Shown one piece after another: positions 1 to 11,324 of a DNA stretch of 64,000 nt (within the stretch, counting starts at the first letter, position 1; each line of letters starts with the position of its first letter). Both the position numbers and the translations under genes were made by a program. Origin of the DNA: Nematopogon swammerdamellus (lineage: Eukaryota; Arthropoda; Insecta; Lepidoptera; Adelidae); NCBI GenBank assembly GCA_946902875.1, contig OX336342.1, positions 11,959,523-12,023,522 of the forward strand, written 5' to 3'. The notes beneath the pieces were generated by a model that saw only the letters and a list, made by a program, of their open reading frames with translations, searched no databases and had not been told where the DNA came from.

Positions 1-101
1 AGAACTATGTACGGAACCAACACTCACTACCGTACATTATTATTCGCAGGTCAGCTCAAACATAACATCTTCCTCCTTCCTTCCAAGGCTCGTCGCGGGT
101 C

Positions 102-790
102 CTCGGAGTCGAACTGTCGCACGACCTAAACTTTCGTCGCCATATTGAGGGGAAGGCCAAGCTGGCTTCTAAAAAGCTGGGCGTACTCAGTAAGGTGCGA
201 CGATACTTCTCGCCCGATCAAAAGCTACTTTTGTATAATTCGTAGATCGCAGGTCCTGCTTGGAGTAGGTACTGCTCGCACCTGAGGGATGGCTCTGCGA
301 AATACCAGCTTGCGCCTCTGGACTCGATTCAGCGTCGAGCCGTGCGACTAGTGGATGACCCCGAAGTATCCCGCGATCTAGATCCACTGCACTGCAACCC
401 GTAGGGATGTCGGCTCACTAAGTGTGTTCTATCGCTTAATCCATAGGGAGTATTCGGAGGAGCTGTTTAACGCGATCCCGCCGTCCCCTTTCCACCTTCA
501 CACCACGCGCACTGGGCAGGGATTGCATCCCTACACGCTGGACTTACCGCGGAGGCATAGCAATCGGTTCTTTAGATCTTTCCTCTACAGAACCTGTAAA
601 CTCTGGAACGCTCTTCCTGCCCATATATTTCCCCCCAAGTACAGTCTCGGGTCCTTCAAGAGGAGCGTGAATGGGCACTTGTCAGGCCGGCATGGCATTT
701 ACAACTCCCGCATACGACCGAATGTCCATGGGCGTCTTTAGACACCCAATGAGTGGCTCTGCGCCATATGTCACGCATTCAATAAAAGAA
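102..790 (+). pseudogene. Jockey-like LINE reverse transcriptase, decayed C-terminal end and 3'UTR
   Basis: Fragments in more than one frame: GVELSHDLNFRRHIEGKAKL and KKLGVLSKVRRYFSPDQKLL (about 102-240), then WSRYCSHLR...AKYQLAPLDSIQRRAVRLVDD (about 250-360), then FYRLIHREYSEELF...KLWNALPAHIFPPKYSLGSFKR to a stop at 741. These are the usual C-terminal signatures of jockey/CR1-like reverse transcriptases. In-frame stops (near 241) and frameshifts show it is dead. The 3'UTR is very short and ends CATTCAATAAAAGAAAA. The same 3' end recurs at 7075-7249, 10306-10446, 48952-49131 and 50062-50125. Confidence 0.85.
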
Positions 791-799
791 AACGTGCAA

Positions 800-1180
800 A
801 TATTTTTTTGACAAATTAAAAACTGAAATATTCTAAAAATCGTCCTCTAAGGGAGACGATCTGTGTAAAAAAAAACACCACTTAGCGAGTAATACCGGGA
901 AAGCAGCTCTTTTAGCTTGCTCTACAAATCAACGCACTTGCCCCACTGTGACACTACCGAGTAGATACCAACCACGGCCGAGGGCGTAATTGCCTTGTAA
1001 TCGCATTAATCTTTAAAGGCCAAGGGGCCCATTATACTCGTGCACGTTTCACGGACATGCTTACAAATTTATACCACGTGCAAGCGTAAATATTATTGCA
1101 AGCTTATATCGTGGGCGTGCGGGGTGTGTTGTGGGACATTGTATTATTGTGTGAGATATTCGCAACCAAATTAAGCTTCA
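800..1180. other. No gene seen
   Basis: AT-rich, no recognisable repeat or exon. Confidence 0.4.
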
Positions 1181-1401
1181 CTATTTAAAACTTAGGTGTC
1201 CACACCACAGTCCATGCAGTGCGCCGACGAGCGACGATGCGGCGAGAAGAGCGCGATCCCCATTACCTGGAGAGCTGATGGATACCACCTCCACGTGTCG
1301 TCGGGTCGCTGACACGCACTGAAACTAAGGCGCACTACACTAACACGAAACCAAGTCCAAAGCTCTCGTCCAGAACCCTAAGTCTCAACGAACAGCACAC
1401 A

Positions 1402-1424
1402 ATGGCTACCAGTTCGAAAATTAG
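1402..1424 (+). CDS. Possible first coding exon (low confidence)
   Basis: ATG in strong context (ACACAATGG) encodes MATSSKI and runs to ATTAG|GTAACG. Upstream 1180-1400 is GC-richer than its surroundings and has a TATTTAAAA sequence near 1181 about 30 bp before CACAGTCC, a possible TATA/initiator pair. No second exon was identified. Confidence 0.2.
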
Positions 1425-1601
1425 GTAACGCTGTCTTTCTGGGCTAGAAGCTACACCAAAAGCGGCTCATTCAATACCTCGGAACAGTCAACAGCCTTCC
1501 CATGGAGCTTATGTGCTGCAGTCGTAACCTTCGTTCTTCCGCCTCCGGTTCTTCTACATACAATAGCGTTTCATGTCTTCATATAGATATAATCGTACTT
1601 T

Positions 1602-1640
<39 letters not shown>
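1602..1640. repeat. (TAAG)n microsatellite
   Basis: About ten units. Confidence 0.95.
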
Positions 1641-1999
1641 TAAAGCGTTTATTTCATAGTCACAGTGATACATCGTGATGAAACATCTTCCCACAACACA
1701 GGGAATCCTAGCTTGGGAAGCAGGGCTCCAGGAAAAAATACGGCCCACTATAACATGCAAATATAATATTAGGTACTAACACTACTAACCACTATTTTTG
1801 TTCTAAATTATAAGAATATTGTTGTTACCTACCTCCTGAAAACTTTCGGCTGTATAATATGTATATTTTGGTAATAAATAATTTTTTAATTTGAATTTTG
1901 AATCTTTGAAAAACAAGAATAGGTTAGTACCCCCGGCCCCCCTGACAGGAAAAGGATTTGGCACAGCGTGTGACTCCACCCACATAGCTGACGAGCTGA

Positions 2000-2592
2000 T
2001 TATTATTACCTACTAAGAAACGCAACTTAACTCAGCCTCTACAGCCCAAACGGAAGGAATTAATTGGAATTAATGGAACGACCCAAATATATTTGAGATA
2101 TTGATATCTGCTCTGCAGTTAAATAAATAATACACAGACACACCCACTCTCACCCAACAAAAATTTTCAGCCATAACATAATAATAATCACACACACACA
2201 CCCTTACCATCACACACACAAACACACCCTCTCCCTCTCACATAATGGATACATATTTATTATACATTTAATTATACTCAATACATTTATAATATTTATA
2301 TCCATATACTTACATATACACATATTTAACAATTTCCTCTTCTCTCAATGATTATAGTCTTTTGTTTAATATTTAATAGATAATATCTTTTTGTATTATT
2401 ATTTTTGGTCTAATTGAGGCTATACAATCCGTCATACCGAAAAAAAAAACAGGTCGAGGCGACACAGGCGCAAGCCTAGTGATTCCATCTGGGATTCAAT
2501 TGTAAAAATTATCGTCGATAGGTTAAAACATGTAATATTTCATGTTTACTGTTTTGTTAATAAACTATTTGATTTGATTTGATTTGATTTGA
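2000..2592 (+). repeat. Probable LINE/SINE tail ending in (TTTGA)n
   Basis: ATGTTTACTGTTTTGTTAAT then five TTTGA units at 2567-2592. The same tail in reverse (CAAATCAAATCAAATCAAG) is at about 19843-19860. The CACA-rich 2110-2230 stretch is low complexity. Confidence 0.4.
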
Positions 2593-3105
2593 TAATTGCC
2601 CAAACAGAAGCAATTATTTCCTACAATCTACACAATAAAAACCAAAAACACCGTTTTATGAATGAAAAGCTTTTGGAAAACAGATGTGGTGTTTGTAATT
2701 AGCTGGCCAACATTTCACGAAAACTCATTCAATCCGTTCATCAAGAGTGTTCTATGCATATTCCTTAAAGTCCTTGCCTTTCAATATGAATGAATACCTT
2801 TCAATACAAAATGTGCCAGTAGGTGACCGTGGGCGACCAATAACGCTTGATTGAAGTCCACTCAATCGAGAAGACATCTAAATAGTTTGTGCCAAGCAGA
2901 AATGCAAATCAATTAGGTAGAGCACGTTATTTGACACTTGACTTTGGCGCTTTGGAAATCATTCTAGCCAAACCACTGTACAATTTTTTATTAAGGCCGT
3001 GACAAACGCCAACGACCTTGAGCATTCGGGAATTCTACATAATGTACCATGCGACTGCTAATTTCGCTTCGCACGTTCAAGTCACATTTAGCGTAGTTTG
3101 TCGCT

Positions 3106-3165
3106 ATCAGCCTAAAGAGTTGATGGTTCGGGGTTCGAATCCCACTTTCGTATGTTTTTTTTTTT
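3106..3165 (+). repeat. tRNA-derived SINE remnant
   Basis: GGGGTTCGAATCCC is a perfect B-box, followed after 12 bp by a long T-run. No complete cloverleaf could be drawn, so it is not called a tRNA gene. Confidence 0.4.
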
Positions 3166-3419
3166 TGCTTTTTTATTATTTTAATTATTAAAATGATTGT
3201 GGCTTATGTAACTGATGCGTGATTCTAATTTTTTATTTTTTATTATTTTACCTAAATAACATTTTATTGTAATTTCTTCCAAATTATTTTAGTTCATGTA
3301 CTTACCACTTTTTATAAACCTCTAAATAGACTATCGATGAAAACTAAAATAAAATAAAAATAGGTAGGTAGGTAATAGGTAGATAGGCATTTAGGTATGT
3401 ATGGCAAATATCATAGCAA

Positions 3420-3620
3420 CATAGGTACCGTCCGGCGCGCGCGGCGCGCGCGGCGGCAGCATGGCACGGTGCGGTGGGGTGCGGTGCGGTGCGGTAACTC
3501 AGAAGCAAGCAATAACAAGCCGCTCCTCCGCGCCGCGCCGCGCCGCCGCGTCGTCTCCGCTCCGCGCCACCACAGTGCCGCCGCCGCCGCCGCCCCCGCT
3601 CCGCAGCGCGCCGCTGTTGC
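3420..3620. other. GC-rich CpG patch
   Basis: Low-complexity GCGCGCGG, GTGCGGTGCGGT and GCCGCCGCC runs in AT-rich DNA. Overlapping frames here are compositional. Could be a promoter-like patch; no TATA or exon was seen with it. Confidence 0.4.
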
Positions 3621-3856
3621 TAGGCTACTTTTATTTAGGCACGGTTCTATAGTCCTTGCATCTCAAGCGCAGACAGCGTTATACCACAGTACCTATTAGT
3701 TATTCTGTGGTTATACAGTACTCTTTTCTATTCTGTGGTTATACCAACGAAAGCCATGCGTATAACGCCCCGTCAAGTTACGTACCGGAGCGTATACTGA
3801 TAGATACCACAGAAGAGAGATATTACTGATACGGTCGTACTGTATACTGGTACGGA

Positions 3857-4231
3857 AAATGACACGGTGGCAACATCACCTACAATACAACATCCGAGAT
3901 GTCAGCTCGTAACAACTGGTGAAGTAGGTGCTATGTCAGTGCTTTTCTTCGGTCGTACCGGCTTCACTGAACTGGACGGAAAAAAAGAAGGGAGTCATAT
4001 CCCGAAATAGTTTGTATTTTCCGTCCAGTTTAGTGTAGCCGGCACGACCAAAGGGAAGCACTGACATGGCACCTAAGTTCACCCGGTGTTATGGGCTGAC
4101 ATCACGGATGTTATAGGTGATATAGCAAACTGTGTCAGTTTACATAAAAAAATCCCTCAGTCGCCTTTTACGACATGCACGGGGAGAGATGCAGTGGGGC
4201 TATTATTTTAAATTACCATCCCACACGGTAC
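3857..4231. repeat. Nested SINE S1 copies, opposite orientations
   Basis: A minus-strand S1 copy (3857-3995 and 4153-4231, ending with the reverse complement of the ACCGTGTGG head) is split by a plus-strand S1 body at 4008-4152. A long imperfect inverted repeat results. Confidence 0.65.
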
Positions 4232-4940
4232 AAATATACCGCACCTACCTATCTTTTTTCCATTCGATCCAAACACAGAAGACAGAAATGACGACCGACA
4301 CGCGGGCGCAGCAGGGCAGGAGCGAGCAAGCGAGCCCTAAAATTGTATCTAGTATTGAAGTGCCTGCTAAATTGACGAAGGCAAAAATTTTACCCTTCCG
4401 ACTGAAGAATTACGTCAATAATTTCATGTAGGCGTTTTTTGTTTTTTATTTTTATCTCCTTTCGTGGATAAAATAATAAAACAAATTGAATAGAGTTTTC
4501 TCAGAGCTTTGTGACCTTTGAATCGGTGGTATTGTAAAATTGTAATAATACACACATACTCAGATTTTCAAAAATTCATGCTTTTTTTATATATTTTTAA
4601 TTTTATGTTTATTACTTACTTTTACTCATTATTAAAAAAACCAGCAATGCACTTTGTTGGTAAGGAACCAAAATATAGGTTGGTATTTTTTTAATTTTCT
4701 GAATGTGTGTCAATTGGTCAGTTTTGGACCTTCTTTGTCGCACTTTTTGCATGTTTTGCGTATTTGGCGTTTGTCACCGCCTTAAATAAATATATAAAAT
4801 ATTTCATTCATAATTAACAAAAAATTAATACAACAAGGACTTTCTTTCAAAGAGGGTTTCAGGTTTTACTATACTAATGTAGTGTTATATTGCTGCAAAT
4901 TGTAGGTTATATTTGAAAAAGAGAAACCTCTATAGATATA

Positions 4941-5015
4941 ACCCGTCGGAAATATCTAGGCACTTCGAAACCATACGTTCTAATGGCGGCGAGGTGCGAG
5001 ATATTTCTGACGGGT
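4941..5015. other. Pre-miRNA-like hairpin (candidate)
   Basis: ACCCGTCGGAAATATCTAGG... pairs with ...GAGATATTTCTGACGGGT over about 26 bp with one bulge and a few G-U pairs, with a loop of about 22 nt. Size and shape fit an animal miRNA precursor. No known miRNA seed was recognised. Confidence 0.3.
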
Positions 5016-5137
5016 AGTAAGTGACTGTCCTCTCTTTTGGTTGTGCCGAATGAATTTCGATTTGAGAAACAATAGTACATGCATGTGTATGTGTGTGTAC
5101 ACACGCACGATATATCTGTTTCCTTCTTTCGAATTAT

Positions 5138-5176
5138 AAGTGCCGAGAAACGCCCTTTAGGCGTTTCTCGGCACTT
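5138..5176. repeat. Perfect 17 bp stem, 5 nt loop
   Basis: AAGTGCCGAGAAACGCC / CTTTA / reverse complement. Too short for a typical pre-miRNA; possibly a MITE end or regulatory cruciform. Confidence 0.8.
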
Positions 5177-5282
5177 CAGGCGTTGAAAGAAAAGTGTTTG
5201 ATCAGTTCATTAGTGCAAACAGGAAAGGTGTTTCGACGAGTGCGGCGAATATTAACTGAAGGGCAGAGTTAAATAAGAAAAA

Positions 5283-6072
5283 AACCGGCCAAGGGCGAGT
5301 CAGACTCGGGCACCGAGGGTTCCGTACCACCGCGTAAGGGGGCTAGTTTAAAAGAAAAAGGAAAAAAATTATCACAAGTGGGAGTCGAACCCATGACCAT
5401 CGGATCCAAACTCCATACATTACCGAACATACATGTTTTTTTTTATGTAAACCAGCATGGGTGGCTGTGCCGAGGGACCAATGGTGCAGTCGACAGAGCC
5501 AAAAACACCTCTCCTCGCGAAACCACGCTTAGTTAGGTGCCATGCCAGCAGATTTGCGGACTGTTGCTAGGCTGTCTAGCCCGTTAATACGACGCTTGAA
5601 GACACCCAGGTTAAAGGATTCAGGAAATACACTCGCTTGAAGACAGTTCCACACTCTAGCGGTGCGACAAAGAAACGATTTAGAGAACCGATGGGTTCTC
5701 AAAAGCCCGGTAAGTACTGCTAGCCTCGGATGTTATGGACGATAAGACGAATATCCGATTCAGTAACGTCCCGATATAAATACAAACAACATACCTGTGG
5801 CCCAATCTATTATTTAGTAGCGTGAATATGTAGTAAGAATCTATATTGCTAAGAATCTATATTCTTAGCACGTTCTTTGTGTGGGGTTTTTTACTGTTTG
5901 CTTTTTTATTATTTGTTATCATATCCGCCATAATAACACATATTCTGTAAACATTTCAACCGGCTGCCTATTACGGTTCAACAGATACAGCACTCGGACG
6001 GACGAACAGACAGACAGACAGACGACGTACGCTTAGTAATAGGCTTCCGTATGCATACGGAACCCTAAAAAT
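5283..6072 (+). repeat. Family E repeat interrupted by a LINE fragment
   Basis: Starts ACCGGCCAAGGGCGAGTC...GAGGGTTCCGTACC and resumes at about 5900 with CCGCCATAATAACACATA, the GACAG run and TACGGAACCCTAAAAA. The insert (about 5350-5880) holds a B-box-like stretch (GGGAGTCGAACCC, minus strand) and a LINE end. Confidence 0.7.
5456..5720 (-). pseudogene. LINE reverse transcriptase C-terminal fragment
   Basis: Minus strand: RTHRFSKSFLCRTARVWNCL, ASVFPESFNLGVFKRRINGL, ending AGMAPN and a stop at 5531-5529. SFLxRTAxVWN..P..F..G.FK is the standard jockey-like C-terminus. A second, shorter copy is on the plus strand at 20765-20920. Confidence 0.8.
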
Positions 6073-6679
6073 TCATTCTTCCGTCAATTCGTGCGTATTC
6101 GGAAAAGGCTCACAGCTCTCGGCACAACATCTTCGGATGCCCGTGGTCCAGCCGACCTCGACTTGTCAATATATTCCAATTACGAGTCCGCATCGCCGCT
6201 GCTCCTAGATTGTAGCGCGGTCAATTGGTACAATCTCGCGGCCATTATGCTGAGAAGAGCGATTAGGGTGCGCGCGAGGACGTAATCTTTCCGATAAGTG
6301 AGCTCGGAGGAATATTTTTAGAAACGCTCAGCGAGCCTATTTTGAGGGGGAAAAAGAGCGCCGCAAATGCCCTGGAGAATCTGGAGATGAGCCCTCAGTG
6401 CTTGTGGACCTGTGGCGAAGGTCAAGAAATTAACCTTTAGGGATCTTTTAATCACATTCCAATTCCAATTATATGCTGAACAGGATGGATAAAAATAATA
6501 TTTTATATAAAAAAAAATTTACACAACTTCAAAAAAAGAAGGTTGCGCTCAGTTCGACGCGTAGCTGTACGAAATAGCGTTTGTATTAAATTTTTAATAG
6601 ATATAAAACTTAGAAGTAGTCGGGTTTACAATTTATTTATATCATCATTCATCCATCACCCATCTAACTCGTGAACTGA

Positions 6680-7070
6680 AATGAAATGAAAATATACTTT
6701 ATTTCACTAAGTGACAAAAGGCGGACTTAAAGCCTAGATGAATTCCCTACTAGTCATGCCTGGGATTGTGGATAAGGTAGTATAAATATTCAGAAAAATT
6801 GTTAAAACTCCTCCTCCTCCCTTAGAGGAGGATGTTCAAATATTTCAGTTTTTAATTTGTAAACAAAATATTTGCAGGTTTTTAGGTAACCCTTATAGTT
6901 TCGCCATGTCCGTATGTCTGTCCGTCCGTCTGTCTGTCCGCGGCTTAGCTCAGAGACCCTTAGTACTAGAAAGCTGTAAGTTGGTACGAAACAACGAAAT
7001 AAGTCCGCATATTGTGACGGGCAACTACGGAACCCTACACTGCGCGTGGCCCGACACGCACTAGGCCGCT
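6680..7070. repeat. LINE tail (minus) and GACAG/GTCTGTC repeat fragment
   Basis: AATGAAATGAAAATATACTT at 6680 is a reversed LINE 3' tail. From 6890 a GGTAACCCTTATAG...GTCCGTCTGTCTGTCC segment resembles the family at 26900 and 32112. Confidence 0.45.
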
Positions 7071-7074
7071 TTTT

Positions 7075-7249
7075 TTTATTGAATGCGCGACATGTAGCCC
7101 CGAGCCACTCATAAGGTGTCTAAAGACGCCCATGGACTTTCGGTAGTATGCGGGAGTTGCGAATGCCATGCCGGCCTGAGAGGTGCCTATTCACGCCCCT
7201 CTTGATGGACCCGAGACTGTACTTGGGGGGAAATATATGGGTAGGGACA
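7075..7249 (-). pseudogene. LINE 3' end, same family as at 102-790
   Basis: Reverse complement contains TTTCCCCCCAAGTACAGTC, TCAGGCCGGCATGGCATTC and the terminus CATTCAATAAAAAAAA, so this is a 5'-truncated copy. Confidence 0.8.
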
Positions 7250-7479
7250 GTGATTTATTTATTTTATTTTATTTATTTTATTTATTTCTAATGTATTTTT
7301 AAGAGTGTTTAGTTTGTAATATTTATTCATTCCTAAGTACCTATTATTAATTATTTTATTTTCAATTCTCACAAGTACATACATACATACCGTCACGCCT
7401 GTGTGGGGTAGGTAGAGACAACGAATCTTAACGTGCCACGATACTCACAAGTATATTGCTATTATGTACCTACTATTAC

Positions 7480-7682
7480 TATTTCACAATTTTAATGGAC
7501 TCTCAAGCATCCAAAGATTGACTGGAAGGAACCTCTGTAAGCCCGCCTTTGCACCTCACGTAAATATTTCTTCTGTAATTTTTTTTCAGGAGTTCAGTAT
7601 TTTCCAACTATCATTCGATTTCCGCCGGAAGTTCACTGCAAATGTTTCGTCTGTCAATAAGACACCAATAAATTTTATAATG
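7480..7682 (+). repeat. LINE 3'UTR-like fragment
   Basis: CAAAGATTGACTGGAAGGAA ... AAGCCCGCCTTTGCACC resembles the 3'UTR at 29395-29450 (AAAGGTTGACTGGAAGAAAT). A short open frame here is not a gene. Confidence 0.5.
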
Positions 7683-8163
7683 TAAATACGGTTTCTTATT
7701 CAGTGCACGCTCCGGGCCCGCGCCGAAGCTTTCTCCGGAAACTCTCGAGTTGATTTGGAGTATCTTGCTCGAATAGCTTCACCGCAATTAAATTGTTTTC
7801 GTATTGGTAAGGGTTAGCTATTGGGCGGATTGTGATTTTATAACTGCGAATGTTTCTGCTGTACAAATAAATATGTTTTTTTTCCGAGATTTTAAACATG
7901 CGTTGATAGTTTGTGCGCACTAAAATGAGTAAGAGAAAAATGTCATAATAGTAGGTATGTTCGAAAACTGCGTTCGATGTTGAAATGTTTGGGAAAGTCG
8001 CCCCTAACCTAGCTGTATAGCTCAAATAACCCAGATTGCGTGTTTATGGACGTGGGTAAACATGTAAATTATTGAAGTAGGAAACAGTAAAAAATATCCT
8101 ATAACCTTACATCTGTAAGAACCTAGTATTATTTATTAGCTACAATAATATTATATTACAAAC

Positions 8164-8470
8164 ATAATACCGCGTGGGGCCGGTACTTAAAAAGAATAGC
8201 CCCACTGCATCTCTATCCGTGCACGTCGTAAAAGCGGCTAAGGGAAAAGGATGAGATGCCGTGCTAAAGAGCGATAGGTTAGCCACCTCTCACTTTGGGA
8301 CGGTCCTTCCGCCGCGTAATACAGCAAAGTGCGTTTTCGTGTTTACTTGCTGCTTGATAGTTATACTTTGCTAAGCGTGGTGGTCGCTGTTGTGCTGTAA
8401 CACTATTGGAGCACAACACCAATAACTCCGCTTACCACGATTGTCGAGGTACAGCGTGTGGTATAATATA
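8164..8470 (+). repeat. SINE-like family S2 copy
   Basis: Head ACCGCGTGGGGCCGGTAC, body GTTGTGCTGTAACAC...GCACAACACCAATAACTCC, tail TATGTATG. Confidence 0.6.
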
Positions 8471-8479
8471 TGTATGTCA

Positions 8480-9860
8480 GTAATAATAGAATATGTTGTT
8501 CTTTGTAAAATGGCAGTATCGCTCATAAAGTGGCAACATGAATAAAAGTGGCAATTTCTCGACTCGACCGCCGGCCGGCGCCGCCTCCGCCGCCACCGCC
8601 TCCCATGCTACAATCACATTACTCATTCTGAAAGAGCTAGGTGGCGTCGAAAGTTAACGAAACGTCGTGATTTATTAAGCTCCTCGTTATTCTTCCGAAC
8701 GAGATACCGAGCTTTAGATATTACCGCATGAATTATTACCGGGTAAAAGAATAAAGGAATTAAACCTTAACTCGACCTTTCCTGCCGCAACAAAATAAAT
8801 AAACTTATCCACGCGAACTAGACATTTCCGCCGAAGGCTCGACACGCTCCCGGCTCAACTATACTTTCATTAAGTTCTTTCTTATATTTGGCGTACATAG
8901 GACCGTACCTAGCGAGGTTTCATTTAATTTCACATGCTATGACCAGCCAATTAGACCTACAAGAAGGTGTGATACCGGGGACTTATCTTTCGATTGCGCT
9001 GGCTATCTAGGACTAGAGGAGAACACATCCGAGGCTACAATGCCTAAGGGCCAAGGAAAGAGCCTTACAGTTTTACACGGGTATCTCACTCGACAGCAGC
9101 GCGCTCGGAGCGATCCTAAATTGTTCATATGAGGCGATGGCTGGCCCTGGCGCGATGCTCGTGAACGGGTTTTGTTTGTGGAGACTGGCCTGCTCCAATT
9201 GGCTCCAACGTGTTATATGAATGGTTTACGCTTACGGGAAAAATATTTTATTTGTGCTAAATTTTTAGAAATTGTGATGACTCGTACTTATGTAGGCAGT
9301 CATCGATGTTAGGCAGTGGCAAACATTTTTGTAAATGTAGACTAAGTGGACGTAAAAGAAAGTATCCAGCGCAGTTTCTTGCCAGTTCTTCTTCGCTTTG
9401 ATAATCGAACTTGCAAAATGCTAAGTAAATGTTTTAATGTTAAAATAATGACGAATCTGAGTGCAGTGTACTGTCTATGGATAATGAATAAAGAATATAT
9501 GTAAGTATTGCTGTCCGCATTGTGCTGTGCAGCGTCGCTGCTGTCGTGGAGTGCGGTTTGTCTCATTTCATTCTAAGAATATTTTGACCGGCCCCGCGCG
9601 CCGCTCTGCTGCAGTGCAGTTCCGCCTAGTACGGTCGGACTGTTATTTGATTTACAGTGGCGACAAATAAACGTTTTTGTGCAAAACATTGCCGACAAAT
9701 TGCTACGTAAAAGGTATTGAACCCACAGCAACTCGAACAGATAATAATAGATAAGAAAAAAGAAAATACTTCGAGAATGTAAAAAAATAACTCAGCTACA
9801 TATTTAGTTCGTTAGGAAAAACAACAGCGAGATCAATCTTTGGTAAAACAACATTTTAAT
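8480..9860. other. No gene seen
   Basis: Downstream of the MARCH 3' end on its strand; short GC patch at 8570-8605. No exon recognised. Confidence 0.4.
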
Positions 9861-9866
9861 ATTTTG

Positions 9867-9872
9867 TTTATT
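9867..9872 (-). promoter_or_regulatory. Candidate poly(A) signal of the MARCH gene
   Basis: AATAAA on the minus strand about 180 bp beyond the MARCH stop codon. It is the nearest canonical hexamer I noticed downstream, in AT-rich DNA where such hexamers are common by chance. Confidence 0.3.
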
Positions 9873-10052
9873 TCGCTTGGTACGACACGCGACGGAGAAA
9901 TTAATAATTATAAATAAAACAATAGAAATATTGATGGGCACAATATCGGGGCTTATACACGGACCATCTCGGCTGGTGTTATAGTTCTTATTTTTTTTGG
10001 CCTTGTTCTTGTTCGACCAGCAGGCGGCTGGAAAGCCCTCCTCCGGTGGAAA

Positions 10053-10199
10053 TCACAGTTTCACAGTTGTGTGGTCTGAGTCGAGAGGGATTTGTAAATG
10101 TTCCTTTCGGAGCCGGATGAGGTACTGGGTGCGGTACCATGCCCACCAGTCCGCCACGTGCCGTGCCACCGACGAGACGAGCCAGCAGTGGTAGCACAC
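10053..10199 (-). CDS. MARCH2/3-type E3 ligase, terminal coding exon
   Basis: Phase-0 exon of 48 codons and TGA (10055-10053), after the acceptor AATTTTCAG at 10200. It begins VCYHCWLVSSVARHVADWW, completing the second transmembrane helix, then WYRTQYLIRLRKEH and a short tail ending TTVKL. This parallels the MARCH2/3 layout in which the second helix is followed by a W-rich segment and a basic 'RxTNQxVRL' stretch. It gives about 293 residues in all, a little longer than vertebrate MARCH2/3 (about 250), the excess being the N-terminal Ser/Asn-rich region. Reading this exon in the other phase gives a Pro/Gly-rich peptide with no family resemblance. Not joined here by any transcript; the donor choice in the previous exon is the weak point. 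Confidence 0.75.
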   Translation of the reverse strand: MCYHCWLVSSVARHVADWWAWYRTQYLIRLRKEHLQIPLDSDHTTVKL

Positions 10200-10305
10200 C
10201 TGAAAATTGTCATCATCGTCATCCACATCACCTGAAATTTAATAGTGTTTCTGCTGGCCATGGGGCCTTCCAAACTTCATCAAAATCATCATCATCACAC
10301 ATCAT

Positions 10306-10446
10306 CAAGTATACTCTCGGGTCCTTCAAGTGAGGCGTGAAAAGGCACCTGTCAGGCCGGCATGGCATTCGCAACCCCCGCGTACGACCGAATGTCCACG
10401 GGCGTCGTTAGGCACCTTATGTGTGGCTCGGCCGCCGCATGTAGCT
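10306..10446 (+). pseudogene. LINE 3' end, same family, in MARCH intron 2
   Basis: Contains CTCTCGGGTCCTTCAAG, GTCAGGCCGGCATGGCATTC and GACCGAATGTCCACGGGCG. It lies just upstream of the terminal MARCH exon on the opposite strand. Confidence 0.75.
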
Positions 10447-10812
10447 TTCTGTAAACAAAAATCAAAATAATCATCATCATTATCAAAACTAAAAAATAAA
10501 TAGAAATTTTCTAATAAATAATTATATAATTATATTATATAACTAGCTGAGCCCGCGGCTCCGCTCGCGTGAAATTCGTATTCCAAAGAAGAATGTAAGT
10601 AACTAAGGGCGAGGCCGAAGGCCGAGCTGCGTTCAGGTAAACCTAAAACCCTCTTCCGCCTTCGGGCCTCGCCCTTAAAGACTTCCTTTCTTCTATAGAA
10701 TATAATATCGTTTACTCAATCTATTTATTTCATAAAAATAAAAAAGTAATATTAATAACTAAAGAATTAAACCTACCTAACAAACATTAAAATAACTATC
10801 AAAACGGGCATT

Positions 10813-11240
10813 TTAAAATGTTCTTAGAGCACTTGCGGCATTACCCCGCTGGATGGCAAGGCTTACCCTTTGAATGAAGTACATAAGCCCTTGATGGCGG
10901 GACACCAGTTGCGTCAACCAGCTCAAGCCTCTTTTGGCTTCACTGCTCCACGGACCGAGGGTTTCAACCGCAAACGCAACAAATTCGAAATCTTTAATTA
11001 TATTTCTATATTTGCTGCGTTTGAGGCTCTCCGCCCCAGCCTCGGCCGCGCCAGCCGCTCTTGAAGATGTCCTAACGTGACTTGGAGCCAATGTGAGAAC
11101 AAAAGTGGCGTCCCACATCAAAGAACTACCCTTAGTCCATGGCACTAAGGTGATAGCATCGGGCCTCTTGCCATCCAGCCGGGAATAACCGCGAGGTTCT
11201 AGGATGCACGGTATATTTGCCGTTAGAAGCGTGGACTTTA
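10813..11240 (-). pseudogene. Non-LTR C-terminal (restriction-like endonuclease-like) frame inside Helitron copy 1
   Basis: An open frame with no usable start at its 5' side. Landmarks in order: NIPCILEPRGYSRLDGKRPD, then about 13 residues to [14 protein letters not shown], then FVAFAVETLGPW, then QRVSLAIQRGNAAS and a stop. This block is familiar as the C-terminal end of reverse-transcriptase proteins in many invertebrate genomes. The RPD...(12-13)...WDAT spacing resembles the catalytic PD/D core of the restriction-like endonuclease in R2-type elements; that functional reading is my inference. The frame is also open in copy B and broken in copy A, so it has been carried along with the Helitron. 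Confidence 0.55.
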
Positions 11241-11324
11241 TAATAAAATTTAAATTAAATTAATATTAATTAACTTAATCTTAATATTAATTAACTTTAA
11301 TATTTAATCTTAATATTAATTAAC

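Noticed and set aside
3397..3699. Overlapping Ala/Pro/Arg-rich ORFs
   Set aside because: Produced by GC-rich low-complexity DNA.
9988..10197. Minus-strand Pro/Gly-rich frame starting LPLLARLVGG
   Set aside because: Shifted reading of the terminal MARCH exon; kept only as a possible alternative-splice product.
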